A DNA stretch of 54,487 bases, from NCBI GenBank assembly GCA_910588935.1, contig CAJUSM010000009.1, positions 1 through 54,487 on the forward strand. The letters are read 5' to 3'. The position numbers and the translations under genes are program-made. This document shows, in pieces, positions 35,060 to 44,008 of this stretch. Numbering within the stretch: the first letter of the stretch is position 1; every line of letters starts with the position of its first letter. The notes beneath the pieces are model-generated. The model searched no databases, had not been told where the DNA came from, and worked only from the letters and a program-made list of their open reading frames with translations. The DNA is from an uncultured Oscillospiraceae bacterium (GTDB taxonomy: Bacteria; Bacillota; Clostridia; Oscillospirales; Acutalibacteraceae).

Positions 35060-35538
35060 GATGAGGACTACTATGACAAACGATATTTAAGTATATACGG
35101 TAATATGTTGGACCCCAACCAATACAAATGTTTGACACAGGTGTAATTGTAGAAAATGAAATGGTGAAATGTCGATTCGAATCCAAATATGTAACTGCTT
35201 TTGCGGTACTTGCGGATTTGCAGTAGAACTTAAAGAGACTATAGATTATAGTAGATGAACTGAAATTGTTTTCTGTTTTTATGAGAAGGATTCGCACTAT
35301 ACATATCCGAATGGCGATGAAGTTTATGTAGTCGATATTGTATACATATATAGGAACTATCATGGCAAGCTGAAAAAAACAGAAAGCGGAAGTGGAGCAA
35401 CTAGCCTTTTTCTCTATTGACAATCTTCCGGCTCCGATTTCGCCGCCGCAAGTCCAAACACTTCGTCAGTATGTTGAAAAGCGAATAAATTGGGTTCCAG
35501 GGCGGGATGGAGAGGCACAGTTTTTAAAAAAAATATAA
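35060..35538 (+). pseudogene. Decayed NUDIX hydrolase gene
   Basis: Fragments of a NUDIX hydrolase appear in shifting frames on the plus strand: YYDKRYLSIYGN near 35070, GPQPIQMFDTGVIVENE near 35113, HYTYPNGDEVYVVDIVYIYRNYHGKLK near 35295-35372 (given as YTYPNGDEVY and DIVYIYRNYHG), and, after a shift near 35385, LAFFSIDNLPAPISPPQ to a stop at 35538. The central NUDIX box (GX5EX7REUXEEXGU) is missing, and stops occur near 35227. The gene-free stretch 34902-35641 is filled by the 47-codon frame, this pseudogene and the terminator at 35572. Confidence 0.75.
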
Positions 35539-35571
35539 AATATCTGTGAAACTGGTTGCATGAAACCCCGG

Positions 35572-35612
35572 AAAATGGTAAAATCTCTTAGTTGGAGATT
35601 TTACCATTTTTA
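35572..35612 (+). terminator. Strong hairpin terminator ahead of yicC
   Basis: AAAATGGTAAAATCTC (35572-35587) and GAGATTTTACCATTTT (35595-35610) are perfect 16-base complements with a 7-base loop, followed by T. It closes the rluD/NUDIX transcript. Only about 30 bases separate it from yicC, with no clear promoter in between, so it might also act as an attenuator for the yicC operon. Confidence 0.8.
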
Positions 35613-35641
35613 AGCTTTCTAAGCAGACGGGGTGAATGGAG

Positions 35642-36520
35642 ATGCTGAAGAGTATGACCGGCTATGGCCGAGGAGAGGCTACCGTAAATGGCTGGCATAT
35701 CGTATTCGAAGTAAAGTCAGTAAACCATAAGTTCTTCGAATTTAATTCTCGAGTAACAAGGGGGTATTTATTTCTTGAGGACAGACTAAAATCCTATATG
35801 CAGCAACACATTGCCAGAGGGAAAGTGGATGTTTATCTTCAAATTGAGAATCTCGGAGAAAATAGTGTATATGTGGAAGTGAACCACTCGTTAGCTGCTG
35901 GCTATTATGGCGCACTTCAGGAACTGAAAGAGCATTACCATCTTGCAGATAGTCCTTCCCTTACATTACTAAGCAAATATCAGGATATTCTTTCAGTACA
36001 CAAGGCGCCTGAAGATGAAGAGGCCGTCTGGCAGGCGGTATTACAGCTAGCTGCACCAGCAGTAGATTCTTTGCTTCGGATGCGACAGGTGGAGGGAGAA
36101 CGACTAAAATCTGATATTATGAAAAAAGCTGGCAATGTATTGCAACTGGTAAAAAAGGTTGAGGCGCTTTCACCTGAAACGGTTCAGCTGTACCGGGAGC
36201 GGCTGTTGGGTAAAATACAGGAGTTGCTTGGGAACAGCCGTTTTGATGAGCAGCGAGTACTTACAGAAGTAGCAGTTTTTGCAGATAAGATCGCAGTAGA
36301 TGAAGAAACTGTTCGATTGCGAAGCCATTTTGCCCAGTTGGAAAAGCTGGTGGAGTCTGAAGAACCAGTTGGCCGGAAGATAGATTTCCTTGTGCAGGAG
36401 ATGAACCGAGAGGCGAATACCATTGGTTCAAAATCCCAGAATCCAACAATATCTCATTTTGTAGTAGATATAAAGTCAGAAATCGAGAAAATTCGAGAAC
36501 AGGTGCAGAATGTGGAATAG
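35642..36520 (+). CDS. yicC: YicC/YloC family endoribonuclease
   Basis: A 292-residue YicC-type protein; members have endoribonuclease activity on structured RNA. The N-terminus has the signature MLKSMTGYGRGE. The C-terminal DUF1732 block contains GRKIDFLVQEMNREANTIGSKSQNPTI, shown here as GRKIDFLVQEM and REANTIGSK, and ends EIEKIREQVQN. The ATG at 35642 is eight bases after GGGGTG; an ATG two codons earlier is too near the site. It opens the yicC-remA-gmk-rpoZ-priA order shared with Bacillus yloC-ylzA-gmk-yloH-priA. Confidence 0.92.
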   Translation: MLKSMTGYGRGEATVNGWHIVFEVKSVNHKFFEFNSRVTRGYLFLEDRLKSYMQQHIARGKVDVYLQIENLGENSVYVEVNHSLAAGYYGALQELKEHYHLADSPSLTLLSKYQDILSVHKAPEDEEAVWQAVLQLAAPAVDSLLRMRQVEGERLKSDIMKKAGNVLQLVKKVEALSPETVQLYRERLLGKIQELLGNSRFDEQRVLTEVAVFADKIAVDEETVRLRSHFAQLEKLVESEEPVGRKIDFLVQEMNREANTIGSKSQNPTISHFVVDIKSEIEKIREQVQNVE

Positions 36521-36584
36521 TGTGAAAGCTCTTTTTGTAGAGGTTAGGCTTTATATATAGGGGCTTAAAGTAGGAGGGCAAGCT

Positions 36585-36854
36585 ATGAGACTGGTTAACA
36601 TAGGGTTTGGAAACATGGTCTCGGCCGAGAAGGTGGTAGCAGTAGTCAGCAATGAATCTGCTCCTATTAAGCGAATGGTTCAAGAGGCCCGGGAGCGTGG
36701 TACAGTGGTTGACGCTACCTTTGGGCGAAAAACAAAGGCGGTTATCATTACAGATGGTAGCAGTTTAATATTGTCTGCCCTTATGCCAGAGACTGTAGCA
36801 GGCCGCCTAAATGGCAAGGAAGAAATAGGTATGGGGGAAGATGAGGATGCATAA
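36585..36854 (+). CDS. remA: RemA/DUF370 extracellular-matrix regulator homologue
   Basis: An 89-residue RemA-family protein. In Bacillus subtilis RemA is a DNA-binding activator of matrix operons. The family core is clear: LVNIGFGNMVSAEKVVAVVS, SAPIKRMVQEARERG and VDATFGRKTKAVIITD, followed by LILSALMPETVAGR. The ATG follows GGAGG. It lies immediately upstream of gmk and overlaps it by several bases, as in most Firmicutes. Confidence 0.93.
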   Translation: MRLVNIGFGNMVSAEKVVAVVSNESAPIKRMVQEARERGTVVDATFGRKTKAVIITDGSSLILSALMPETVAGRLNGKEEIGMGEDEDA

Positions 36855-37443
36855 AGGATTGTTACTGGTGGTTTCCGCCCCATCGGCAGGGGGTAAGGGC
36901 ACGATATTAGGAGAATTGTTTAAGCAGAACAGCAACCTCTGCTTGTCTATCTCTGCTACAACTAGGTTTCCAAGGCAGGGAGAGGAAAACGGCAAACAAT
37001 ACTTTTTTGTGAGTAGAGAAGAATTCCAGGAGTTGGTAGATAACGGTAAAATGCTGGAGTATGCAGAATATGTAGGGAACTGCTACGGTACCCCCAGAGC
37101 TCCAGTAGAAAGCTGGCGGGCCAAGGGCAAGGATGTGGTACTGGAAATCGACGTTCAAGGTGGGGCTCAGATTAAGCAGCTAGTACCAGATTGTGTTTCT
37201 GTTTTTATTGTCCCGCCTTCCTTTGCTGTATTGGAGGAACGGCTAAGAAAGCGAGGGACAGAGGACGAAGAAACAATCCAGAAGCGTATGGATACTGCCC
37301 GCCAGGAATTAGAACACGCAAAATATTATGATTATCTTGTAATTAATGATCGCTTGGAGGAAGCTGTAGCTGATATGCAGGCAATCCTGCGCAGTGAAAA
37401 ACGAAAGTACTCTAGAAATTATGACTTTGCGGAAAGGATGTAA
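36841..37443 (+). CDS. gmk: Guanylate kinase
   Basis: A 200-residue guanylate kinase converting GMP to GDP. The P-loop reads SAPSAGGKGTI, where most relatives have SGPSGxGKGT; the Lys, Gly and Thr that bind phosphate are present. ISATTRFPRQGEENGKQYFFVS, LEYAEYVGNCYGTPRAPV and LEIDVQGGAQIK complete the GMP-binding and lid regions. The start could be the ATG at 36841 or the one at 36847, which has better spacing from GGGGG. It overlaps the end of remA. Confidence 0.94.
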   Translation: MRMHKGLLLVVSAPSAGGKGTILGELFKQNSNLCLSISATTRFPRQGEENGKQYFFVSREEFQELVDNGKMLEYAEYVGNCYGTPRAPVESWRAKGKDVVLEIDVQGGAQIKQLVPDCVSVFIVPPSFAVLEERLRKRGTEDEETIQKRMDTARQELEHAKYYDYLVINDRLEEAVADMQAILRSEKRKYSRNYDFAERM

Positions 37444-37447
37444 TTTT

Positions 37448-37657
37448 ATGCTAAAACCATCTGAGAACATCATTAAAACCCCTCATATGAACCAGTATTC
37501 CTTAGTTATTGCCGTAGCAAAGCGGGCAAGGCAAATAGCCGAGAAGGCAGATTTTGAGGGAGTTCGACTCACAGACAAACCTGTGGATTTAGCAGTTCAG
37601 GACTTTGTCAAAGATCGCTACCAAATTATTGAGCCAGAGTCTTTAGAGGACCAGTGA
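37448..37657 (+). CDS. rpoZ: RNA polymerase omega subunit
   Basis: A 69-residue omega subunit that helps assemble RNA polymerase. The core YSLVIAVAKRARQIAEKA is canonical, followed by KPVDLAVQDFVKDRYQI. The ATG at 37448 follows AAAGGATG and begins four bases after the gmk stop; a longer frame running back into gmk is rejected. Its TGA overlaps the GTG start of priA. coaBC, which lies between rpoZ and priA in Bacillus, is absent. Confidence 0.92.
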   Translation: MLKPSENIIKTPHMNQYSLVIAVAKRARQIAEKADFEGVRLTDKPVDLAVQDFVKDRYQIIEPESLEDQ

Positions 37658-40101
37658 GACATTTTGCTCAAATTGCAGTAGAAAACACGGTCTACCATTT
37701 TGACAAGTTATTCACGTATGGAATACCAGAGGAGATGACTGTACTACTTCAGCCCGGTATGCGGGTAATGGTTCCATTTGGATCAGGAAATAAAACTCGT
37801 GTGGGAATGGTCTTTTCTCTGGATGGAGAAGAAACAGCCAATTTGAAATCGATAGTCTCCATTCTGGATAAAGAGCCGGTATTGGCTTGTGATTCTTTAG
37901 AACTTGCTCTTTGGATGAAGGAACGTTACTATTGCACGATTTTTGAGGCAGTCAAACTAATGATTCCGATAGGCCTTCAACTTCGGTTGGAAGATAGTTA
38001 CTTGCTCGACAGCGAATTCAAAAATTTTGATCGAGAAGCTTATGATAGCCTGTCTTGGCAAATAATAACTAGTTTTAAAGCTGTCGGCCGAGCCATGCCT
38101 TTTAAGAAGTTGTCTGCTCTGCTAGGAATTGAGGAAGACTGTCCAGAATTTCAAATGCTAATTGAGAAAGGGATCATTCGAAAAGTCAATTTGGCCATGA
38201 ATAAGGTCAAGGACGCTACAGCAAAAATGATCCATGCTGTTCCCAATTATTCGGGCAAACTTACGCCTCGCCAGAAGGAGGTGTTCCGCGTGCTTTCTGA
38301 TGTGGGAGAAGTTTCAGAAAAAGAGCTTTGTTATTTTACTGGTGTTTCGGGATCTGTCATTAAGAAGATGATAGAAAATGGCGCAGTTGAAGCATTTGAG
38401 TATGAAACTTACCGTCGTCCGGAGGTGCTCGGTTCCAGTCATTTTTCTCAGGAAAAGCTGGTATTATCCACGCAACAGCAGCAGGTGCTAAACGAGTTAA
38501 TTGAAGAGTACAAAAGTGCTGGTACGAAAAGCAATTGTGCTTTGCTATTTGGCATTACTGGTAGCGGAAAAACCTTGGTTTTTTTAAAACTGATTGAATA
38601 TGTTTTGCACCAAGGGAAGGGGATCATAGTAATGGTCCCAGAAATATCCCTAACGCCTCAAACTCTTCAACATTTTCAGCAAATCTTTGGAGACCTGGTA
38701 GCAGTATTTCATAGTGGGCTTTCTTTGGGAGAACGTATGGATGAATGGAAACGGGTGCGCAGAGGAGAGGCAAGAATAGCTGTGGGAACTCGTTCTGCTG
38801 TGTTTGCGCCAGTAGAGAGCCTTGGACTTATCGTAATCGACGAGGAGCAGGAGCATACTTATAAGTCAGAATCCAGCCCTCGCTATGATGCCAGAGAGGT
38901 AGCTCGATACCGGTGTTCAAAATCAGGAGCTTTCTGTTTGTTATCCTCTGCTACCCCTTCGCTGGAGAGTTACTATATGGCCAAAGAGGGAAGATACGCT
39001 TTCAATAGACTCCAGGGCCGCTTTGGGACAGCTAAGATTCCAACAGTGCATTTGGCTGATATGAATAACGAATTTTTTCCTGGCAGCGATTGGGTGGTTG
39101 GTTCTCAGTTGGCTGAGGCACTTACTGAGAACTACGCTGCAGGGAAACAATCTATTATACTTTTGAATCGTCGAGGATACCATACTTTTGTTAGTTGCCA
39201 GACTTGCCGAGAGGTAGTGACCTGTCCAAACTGCAGCATCTCCATGACCTATCACAGAGCTAATAATCGGCTAATGTGCCATTATTGCGGATATTCAATA
39301 CCAACTATAAAAAAATGTCCCTCGTGTGGAAATGAGACTCTGACCTTTCGAGGTCTAGGCACCCAAAAAGCAGAGGAACAATTGCGGGAGCTTTTACCAG
39401 AAGCTCGTATTCTCCGTATGGATACTGACTCTATTTCTACCCGGTATTCTTTAGAGAAATATTTGGCTTACTTTGCCCAGGGAGAGTATGATGTCATGAT
39501 CGGCACACAAATGGTTGCGAAGGGGTTGAACTTTGAGAATGTTACCTTAGTGGGAGTTCTTTCAGCCGACCAAGCTTTATATAGTGATGATTTTCGCAGC
39601 AATGAGAGAACATTTGATTTACTGACCCAAGTGGTTGGCAGGGCAGGCCGAGGAAAATATCTGGGGAAAGCGATTATACAGACCTGTGTGCCTGAGAATC
39701 CGGTACTTCATTTGGCTGCGCGGCAGGACTACTTTAGCTTTGCAGACCAGGAATTGGCCTTTCGAAAGGCATTGCTGTACCCGCCATTTGTAGATTTTGT
39801 AGTGATTGGCTTTATTGGTAGTCAAGACGAAATAACGCGGTGCGCGGCGGAACGGTTTCTAACTGAACTTAGTACCCTTGCTAAAAGAGAGTATGCTGGC
39901 ATACCTTTACGTGTACTTCGTCCATCTCCTGCAGCGATTGTAAAGATGAACGGAAAATACCGCTATAAGTTAATTATTAAATGCAAGAATTCGCCTTTAC
40001 TTAGGAAAATGGTCCGCACTCTGCTAATCAATTTCGCAGGTATACACGATTTCCGACATGTTACTGTGTATGCAGACCCCAATCCTAACCGAATCACATA
40101 A
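37654..40101 (+). CDS. priA: Primosomal replication restart helicase PriA
   Basis: An 815-residue 3'-5' helicase that reloads the replisome at stalled forks. Walker A is FGITGSGKTLVFL near residue 300, and the DEXH box reads VIDEEQEHTYKSES near residue 391. Eight zinc-binding cysteines follow in order (CQTC, CPNC, CHYCGYSI, CPSCGN) at about 508-560. The helicase C-terminal motif VVGRAGRGKYLGKAIIQT lies near residue 655. The GTG start overlaps the rpoZ stop. Length is normal. Confidence 0.96.
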   Translation: MRHFAQIAVENTVYHFDKLFTYGIPEEMTVLLQPGMRVMVPFGSGNKTRVGMVFSLDGEETANLKSIVSILDKEPVLACDSLELALWMKERYYCTIFEAVKLMIPIGLQLRLEDSYLLDSEFKNFDREAYDSLSWQIITSFKAVGRAMPFKKLSALLGIEEDCPEFQMLIEKGIIRKVNLAMNKVKDATAKMIHAVPNYSGKLTPRQKEVFRVLSDVGEVSEKELCYFTGVSGSVIKKMIENGAVEAFEYETYRRPEVLGSSHFSQEKLVLSTQQQQVLNELIEEYKSAGTKSNCALLFGITGSGKTLVFLKLIEYVLHQGKGIIVMVPEISLTPQTLQHFQQIFGDLVAVFHSGLSLGERMDEWKRVRRGEARIAVGTRSAVFAPVESLGLIVIDEEQEHTYKSESSPRYDAREVARYRCSKSGAFCLLSSATPSLESYYMAKEGRYAFNRLQGRFGTAKIPTVHLADMNNEFFPGSDWVVGSQLAEALTENYAAGKQSIILLNRRGYHTFVSCQTCREVVTCPNCSISMTYHRANNRLMCHYCGYSIPTIKKCPSCGNETLTFRGLGTQKAEEQLRELLPEARILRMDTDSISTRYSLEKYLAYFAQGEYDVMIGTQMVAKGLNFENVTLVGVLSADQALYSDDFRSNERTFDLLTQVVGRAGRGKYLGKAIIQTCVPENPVLHLAARQDYFSFADQELAFRKALLYPPFVDFVVIGFIGSQDEITRCAAERFLTELSTLAKREYAGIPLRVLRPSPAAIVKMNGKYRYKLIIKCKNSPLLRKMVRTLLINFAGIHDFRHVTVYADPNPNRIT

Positions 40102-40161
40102 TGATGAATAACAGTAAGGTTATTGGATTTACAGCAAATAGAGAAGGAAGTGTTCATCAAA

Positions 40162-40650
40162 ATGGCAATTCGAAATATCGTTAAATTTGGCGATGACATA
40201 TTAAAAAAGCATTGCCGCCCTGTAGAAAAATTTGACAGAAGATTGCATCAACTTTTAGATGACATGCAGGATACGCTATATGATGCCAATGGAGCTGGAC
40301 TGGCAGCCCCTCAAGTAGGCGTTTTGCGTCAGATTTGTATTGTTGATGTGGGCGAGGGATTAATTGAATTAATTAATCCAGAAATAATTGCCACCGAGGG
40401 GGAACAGACTGGAGAAGAAGGTTGCCTTTCCTTGCCGAACGAGTGGGGGATTGTAACTAGGCCTATGAAGGTGACGGTTAGGGCCCAAAATCGCAAGGGT
40501 AAATGGTTTGAGGTAACAGGGGAAGAACTATGTGCCCGAGCGTTCTGCCATGAGATTGACCATCTTCACGGCACGGTTTTTACTGATGTTGCACTTCGGA
40601 TGTTGTCCCCAGAAGAGATTGAGGCGAGAAGAAGTCAGGGGGAGGGCTAA
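40162..40650 (+). CDS. def: Peptide deformylase
   Basis: A 162-residue metal hydrolase that removes the formyl group from nascent proteins. All three family motifs are present: GAGLAAPQVGV near residue 43, EEGCLSLP near 88 (metal-binding Cys) and FCHEIDHLHG near 130 (HEXXH). The ATG at 40162 gives the normal N-terminus AIRNIVKFGDDIL; the longer frame starting 13 codons earlier has no SD. It is followed four bases later by fmt, whose product adds the formyl group. Confidence 0.95.
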   Translation: MAIRNIVKFGDDILKKHCRPVEKFDRRLHQLLDDMQDTLYDANGAGLAAPQVGVLRQICIVDVGEGLIELINPEIIATEGEQTGEEGCLSLPNEWGIVTRPMKVTVRAQNRKGKWFEVTGEELCARAFCHEIDHLHGTVFTDVALRMLSPEEIEARRSQGEG

Positions 40651-40654
40651 ATAT

Positions 40655-41575
40655 ATGAAAATCATTTTCATGGGCACTCCAGATTTTGCGGTACCATCTT
40701 TGCAAAAACTCATAGCCTGTGACTATCAAGTATGTGCAGTGTTTACACAGCCAGATAAGCCAAAAGGGCGTGGGCATAGATTACAGCCCTCCCCTGTAAA
40801 GGAGATTGCCCTGAAATATGGTATCCCAATATTTCAGCCGGACACATTACGCGCCTTAGATATTCAACACGAAATCGCAGCAATGAATGCAGACGTGATC
40901 GTTGTAGTTGCCTATGGAAAAATGCTGCCGAAAGCAGTGCTGGATATGCCAAAACGAGGTTGTATCAATGTGCATGGTTCCCTTTTACCCAGATACCGCG
41001 GTGCTGCACCAATCCAGTGGGCGGTAATCAATGGGGAACGTGTTACAGGTGTGACTACTATGTTTATGGCAGAAGGAATGGACTCTGGAGATATGTTGCT
41101 TCATGCGCCCACTGCAATTGAGCCAGAGGAAACTTCAGGAGAGCTTTATAATCGCCTGAAACTAATGGGAGCAGAGCTTCTTGTTACTACCCTAGAGGAG
41201 CTTCAACGAGGGGGCTTAAAGCGAATTCCCCAAAATGAAAGAGATGCAACTTATGCTCCTATGTTAAAAAAGGAGCATTCTATAATTGATTGGCATAGAC
41301 CTGCCCAGTGGGTTCATGATCAGATTCGAGGGCTTAATCCATGGCCATATGCCATTGTTCAGCACAATGGAAAACGGCTAAAACTTTTAGGCTCCAGAAT
41401 AAAAGACGGGGGTGGCGTTCCTGGAGGACTAAGCTGTATAGATGGAGAATTGTTTGTTGCCTGCGGCAAAGGGCAGCTCTGCATTACAGAACTGCAAACA
41501 GAAAATGGAAAGCGCATGTCTGGCCATGATTATCTTTTGGGACATCCATTAAAGGACGGAGACTGTTTCGAGTAA
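40655..41575 (+). CDS. fmt: Methionyl-tRNA formyltransferase
   Basis: A 306-residue enzyme that formylates initiator Met-tRNA using 10-formyl-tetrahydrofolate. The N-terminus is canonical (IIFMGTPDFAVPSLQKL). The catalytic Asn-His-Asp set lies in CINVHGSLLPRYRGAAPIQWA near residue 105 and GMDSGDML near 139. The C-terminal OB-like tRNA-binding domain begins at about 205 with IRGLNPWPYAIV. The ATG at 40655 follows GGGGGAGGG; the longer frame overlaps def and is rejected. def-fmt-rsmB order is conserved widely. Confidence 0.96.
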   Translation: MKIIFMGTPDFAVPSLQKLIACDYQVCAVFTQPDKPKGRGHRLQPSPVKEIALKYGIPIFQPDTLRALDIQHEIAAMNADVIVVVAYGKMLPKAVLDMPKRGCINVHGSLLPRYRGAAPIQWAVINGERVTGVTTMFMAEGMDSGDMLLHAPTAIEPEETSGELYNRLKLMGAELLVTTLEELQRGGLKRIPQNERDATYAPMLKKEHSIIDWHRPAQWVHDQIRGLNPWPYAIVQHNGKRLKLLGSRIKDGGGVPGGLSCIDGELFVACGKGQLCITELQTENGKRMSGHDYLLGHPLKDGDCFE

Positions 41576-41614
41576 ACAAGCTAATTGCATTTACAAGGTG
41601 ATTTGGGGAGTAGA

Positions 41615-42955
41615 ATGAAGAGAACTGCACAAACCGCAAGAAGTGTTGCTCTACAAGCGCTGATAAGACTGCAGAAAAGTCAAGGTTATTCTAACATTAT
41701 TCTTGACAAGGCCTTGAGCTTGTCCAATTTAACCCGCCGTGATGCTGCATTAGCATCCGCAATTTTTTATGGTGTGTTAGAAAAGCGTCTAACCTTGGAC
41801 TACTATATTTTTCAATGTGTAAAAAATCCAACTAGAAAACTGGATGAGGCTGCACAGGAGGCACTGCGCTGTGGGGCCTATCAGATTATTTTTTTAGAGC
41901 GTATTCCAGACTCAGCGGCAGTAAACGAAACTGTGGATGCGTTAAAATCGATAGGCCATGGGCGCTTAGCTGGTTTTGTCAACGGCGTTTTACGTGGGTT
42001 AGTTAGAAAAAAGTCTGCGTTAACGGAGCCAGAGGGAAACGGGTTAAATGCACTAAGTATAAGGTACTCTGTGCCGATAGTATTAATCCAGCTTTGGCAG
42101 AATAGTTATGGAAAAAATGTTGCAAAACAGCTATTGGATTGTTTGCTCGAAAAACCTGAACTGTATATTCGAGTGAATTTACACAAAACCAATGAGGAAG
42201 ACTTAGCTGCTTTATTAAAGGGCGAAGGTGTTCAGTTTGAACCGCTGGATGTACCAGAAGGAGCTGGGCTATTGCACAACTATGGGGGAGTTAGTGAGCT
42301 GAGTACTTTTCAGCAGGGATTGTATCATATACAAGATTTATCTGCTCAATGGATATGCCGGATTTTAGAGCCAAAAAAAGGGGAGCTGATTTGCGATTGC
42401 TGTGCGGCGCCAGGCGGAAAAAGTTTTACCGTTGCCCAGGAAATTGGCAACAGCGGGAAGGTATATGCTTTTGATCTATATGAAAGCCGTGTGTCCCTTA
42501 TCAGGGCTGGCGCAATGCGGCTTGGCCTAGACAATATTGTCATTAGAGTCAATGACGCTTTACAGGGGTTTGGGGATATGCCCCTTGTAGATAAAATGCT
42601 CTGCGACGTTCCTTGTTCAGGCTTTGGGGTTATACGAAGGAAGCCGGAGATTCGCTATAAGGAATGGAAGGACTTGAAAGAGCTCCCAAGGCTACAGTAT
42701 CAAATTCTTTGCCAAGCGGCCATGAAAGTTAAGCCTGGCGGCCTATTGGTCTATTCAACCTGTACATTAAATCCTGCAGAGAATCAAGAAGTAGCGGAAC
42801 GCTTTCTCAGAGAAAATAATGGATTTCAGCCAGCAACAATAGAGATTGGGTTAGATCATAGCATTGACGAGCCGAAATATATGCTGACTATGACGCCCTT
42901 TGCGGGAGGCTCTGATGGCTTCTTTGCTGCGGCCTTTCGCAAAAACACAGATTAG
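41615..42955 (+). CDS. rsmB: 16S rRNA m5C967 methyltransferase RsmB
   Basis: A 446-residue RNA methyltransferase. The N-terminal NusB-like domain (ARSVALQALIRLQKSQGYSNIILDKAL) is followed by a SAM domain with CDCCAAPGGKSFTVAQ near residue 264, the motif IV Cys in CDVPCSGFGVIRRKPEI near 330 and the catalytic Cys in LVYSTCTLNPAEN near 384. The ATG at 41615 lies four bases after GGGGAG; ten more codons upstream are open but unlikely. It is followed by rlmN nine bases later. Confidence 0.94.
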   Translation: MKRTAQTARSVALQALIRLQKSQGYSNIILDKALSLSNLTRRDAALASAIFYGVLEKRLTLDYYIFQCVKNPTRKLDEAAQEALRCGAYQIIFLERIPDSAAVNETVDALKSIGHGRLAGFVNGVLRGLVRKKSALTEPEGNGLNALSIRYSVPIVLIQLWQNSYGKNVAKQLLDCLLEKPELYIRVNLHKTNEEDLAALLKGEGVQFEPLDVPEGAGLLHNYGGVSELSTFQQGLYHIQDLSAQWICRILEPKKGELICDCCAAPGGKSFTVAQEIGNSGKVYAFDLYESRVSLIRAGAMRLGLDNIVIRVNDALQGFGDMPLVDKMLCDVPCSGFGVIRRKPEIRYKEWKDLKELPRLQYQILCQAAMKVKPGGLLVYSTCTLNPAENQEVAERFLRENNGFQPATIEIGLDHSIDEPKYMLTMTPFAGGSDGFFAAAFRKNTD

Positions 42956-42964
42956 GGGTAGAAT

Positions 42965-44008
42965 GTGAATAAAACAGACATCAAATCTTTAACGCTTTCA
43001 GAGATTCAGGCAGAACTCTTGCAAGCCGGCCAGCCTAAATATCGTGCAATCCAGATATTTCACTGGCTTCATAGAGGTGTTAGCTGTTTTAGTGAAATGA
43101 CGGATCTCTCTAAAGAGCTCCGCTACTGGTTAGACGAGCATTACGAAATCGCTTGGGCAGTTGTTGTAGAAAAGCGGGAGTCTAGAGACGGTACGGTGAA
43201 GTATTTGTTTCAACTGAATGATGGAGAGTGCGTGGAATCCGTATTAATGCATTATCATCATGGCTATTCAATTTGCATTTCTACACAGGTTGGGTGTAAA
43301 ATGAACTGTAGCTTTTGCGCCACAGGCAAAAGTGGGTATTCTAGGGATTTAACTTCTTCTGAGATTTTGAGCCAGATTCAATCGGCTCAGAAGAACCAAG
43401 GGATTAAAATTTCCAATGTTGTGTTAATGGGTATGGGGGAGCCACTGGATAATTTTGATAATGTGCTGCGATTTTTGGAGCTGGTTTCTCATCCTGAAGG
43501 CATGAATATCGGGATGAGGCATATCTCTCTTTCTACCTGTGGAATTGTGAACAAGATTTACGAGTTGGCGGAGAAAAAACTTCAACTTACTCTTTCTGTA
43601 TCGCTGCATGCACCTAATGATATAATTCGTAATCAGACCATGCCAGTGAACCAGCGCTGGAATATAGGGGAGTTGCTGAAAGCATGTCGGTACTATGCTC
43701 AGAAAACTGGGCGGCGAATCTCCTTCGAATACGCCATGATTCATGGGATAAACGATATGGATTGGTGTGCACGGGAACTTACTACTAGGCTAAAAGGGAT
43801 GCCAGTTCATGTGAATTTGATTCCGGTAAATGATGTTACAGGAACGGGATATAAAAAAAGTAGTTTAGAAAGACAAAAACGCTTTGTAGATATTTTAGAG
43901 TCTGGCGGCTGTACAGCTACTGTGCGCAGAACATTGGGGTCTGATATAGAAGCTTCCTGTGGGCAGCTTCGCCGAAAACATGAAGGAGGGAAAGGAAATG
44001 AGAGTTGA
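42965..44008 (+). CDS. rlmN: Dual-specificity RNA methyltransferase RlmN
   Basis: A 347-residue radical-SAM enzyme that methylates C2 of A2503 in 23S rRNA and A37 in some tRNAs. The cluster motif is CKMNCSFCATGKSG near residue 113. VLMGMGEPLDNFDNVLRFL and RHISLSTCGIV follow. The C-terminal catalytic Cys lies in TLGSDIEASCGQLRRKH near residue 335. The start is GTG with GGGGTAG upstream. The last 11 bases overlap prpC, whose SD (GGAGGG) is inside rlmN. Confidence 0.95.
   Translation: MNKTDIKSLTLSEIQAELLQAGQPKYRAIQIFHWLHRGVSCFSEMTDLSKELRYWLDEHYEIAWAVVVEKRESRDGTVKYLFQLNDGECVESVLMHYHHGYSICISTQVGCKMNCSFCATGKSGYSRDLTSSEILSQIQSAQKNQGIKISNVVLMGMGEPLDNFDNVLRFLELVSHPEGMNIGMRHISLSTCGIVNKIYELAEKKLQLTLSVSLHAPNDIIRNQTMPVNQRWNIGELLKACRYYAQKTGRRISFEYAMIHGINDMDWCARELTTRLKGMPVHVNLIPVNDVTGTGYKKSSLERQKRFVDILESGGCTATVRRTLGSDIEASCGQLRRKHEGGKGNES

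Noticed and set aside
34956..35423. 155-codon minus-strand frame
   Set aside because: It is antisense to the NUDIX remnant, which explains the region better; its composition is not protein-like.
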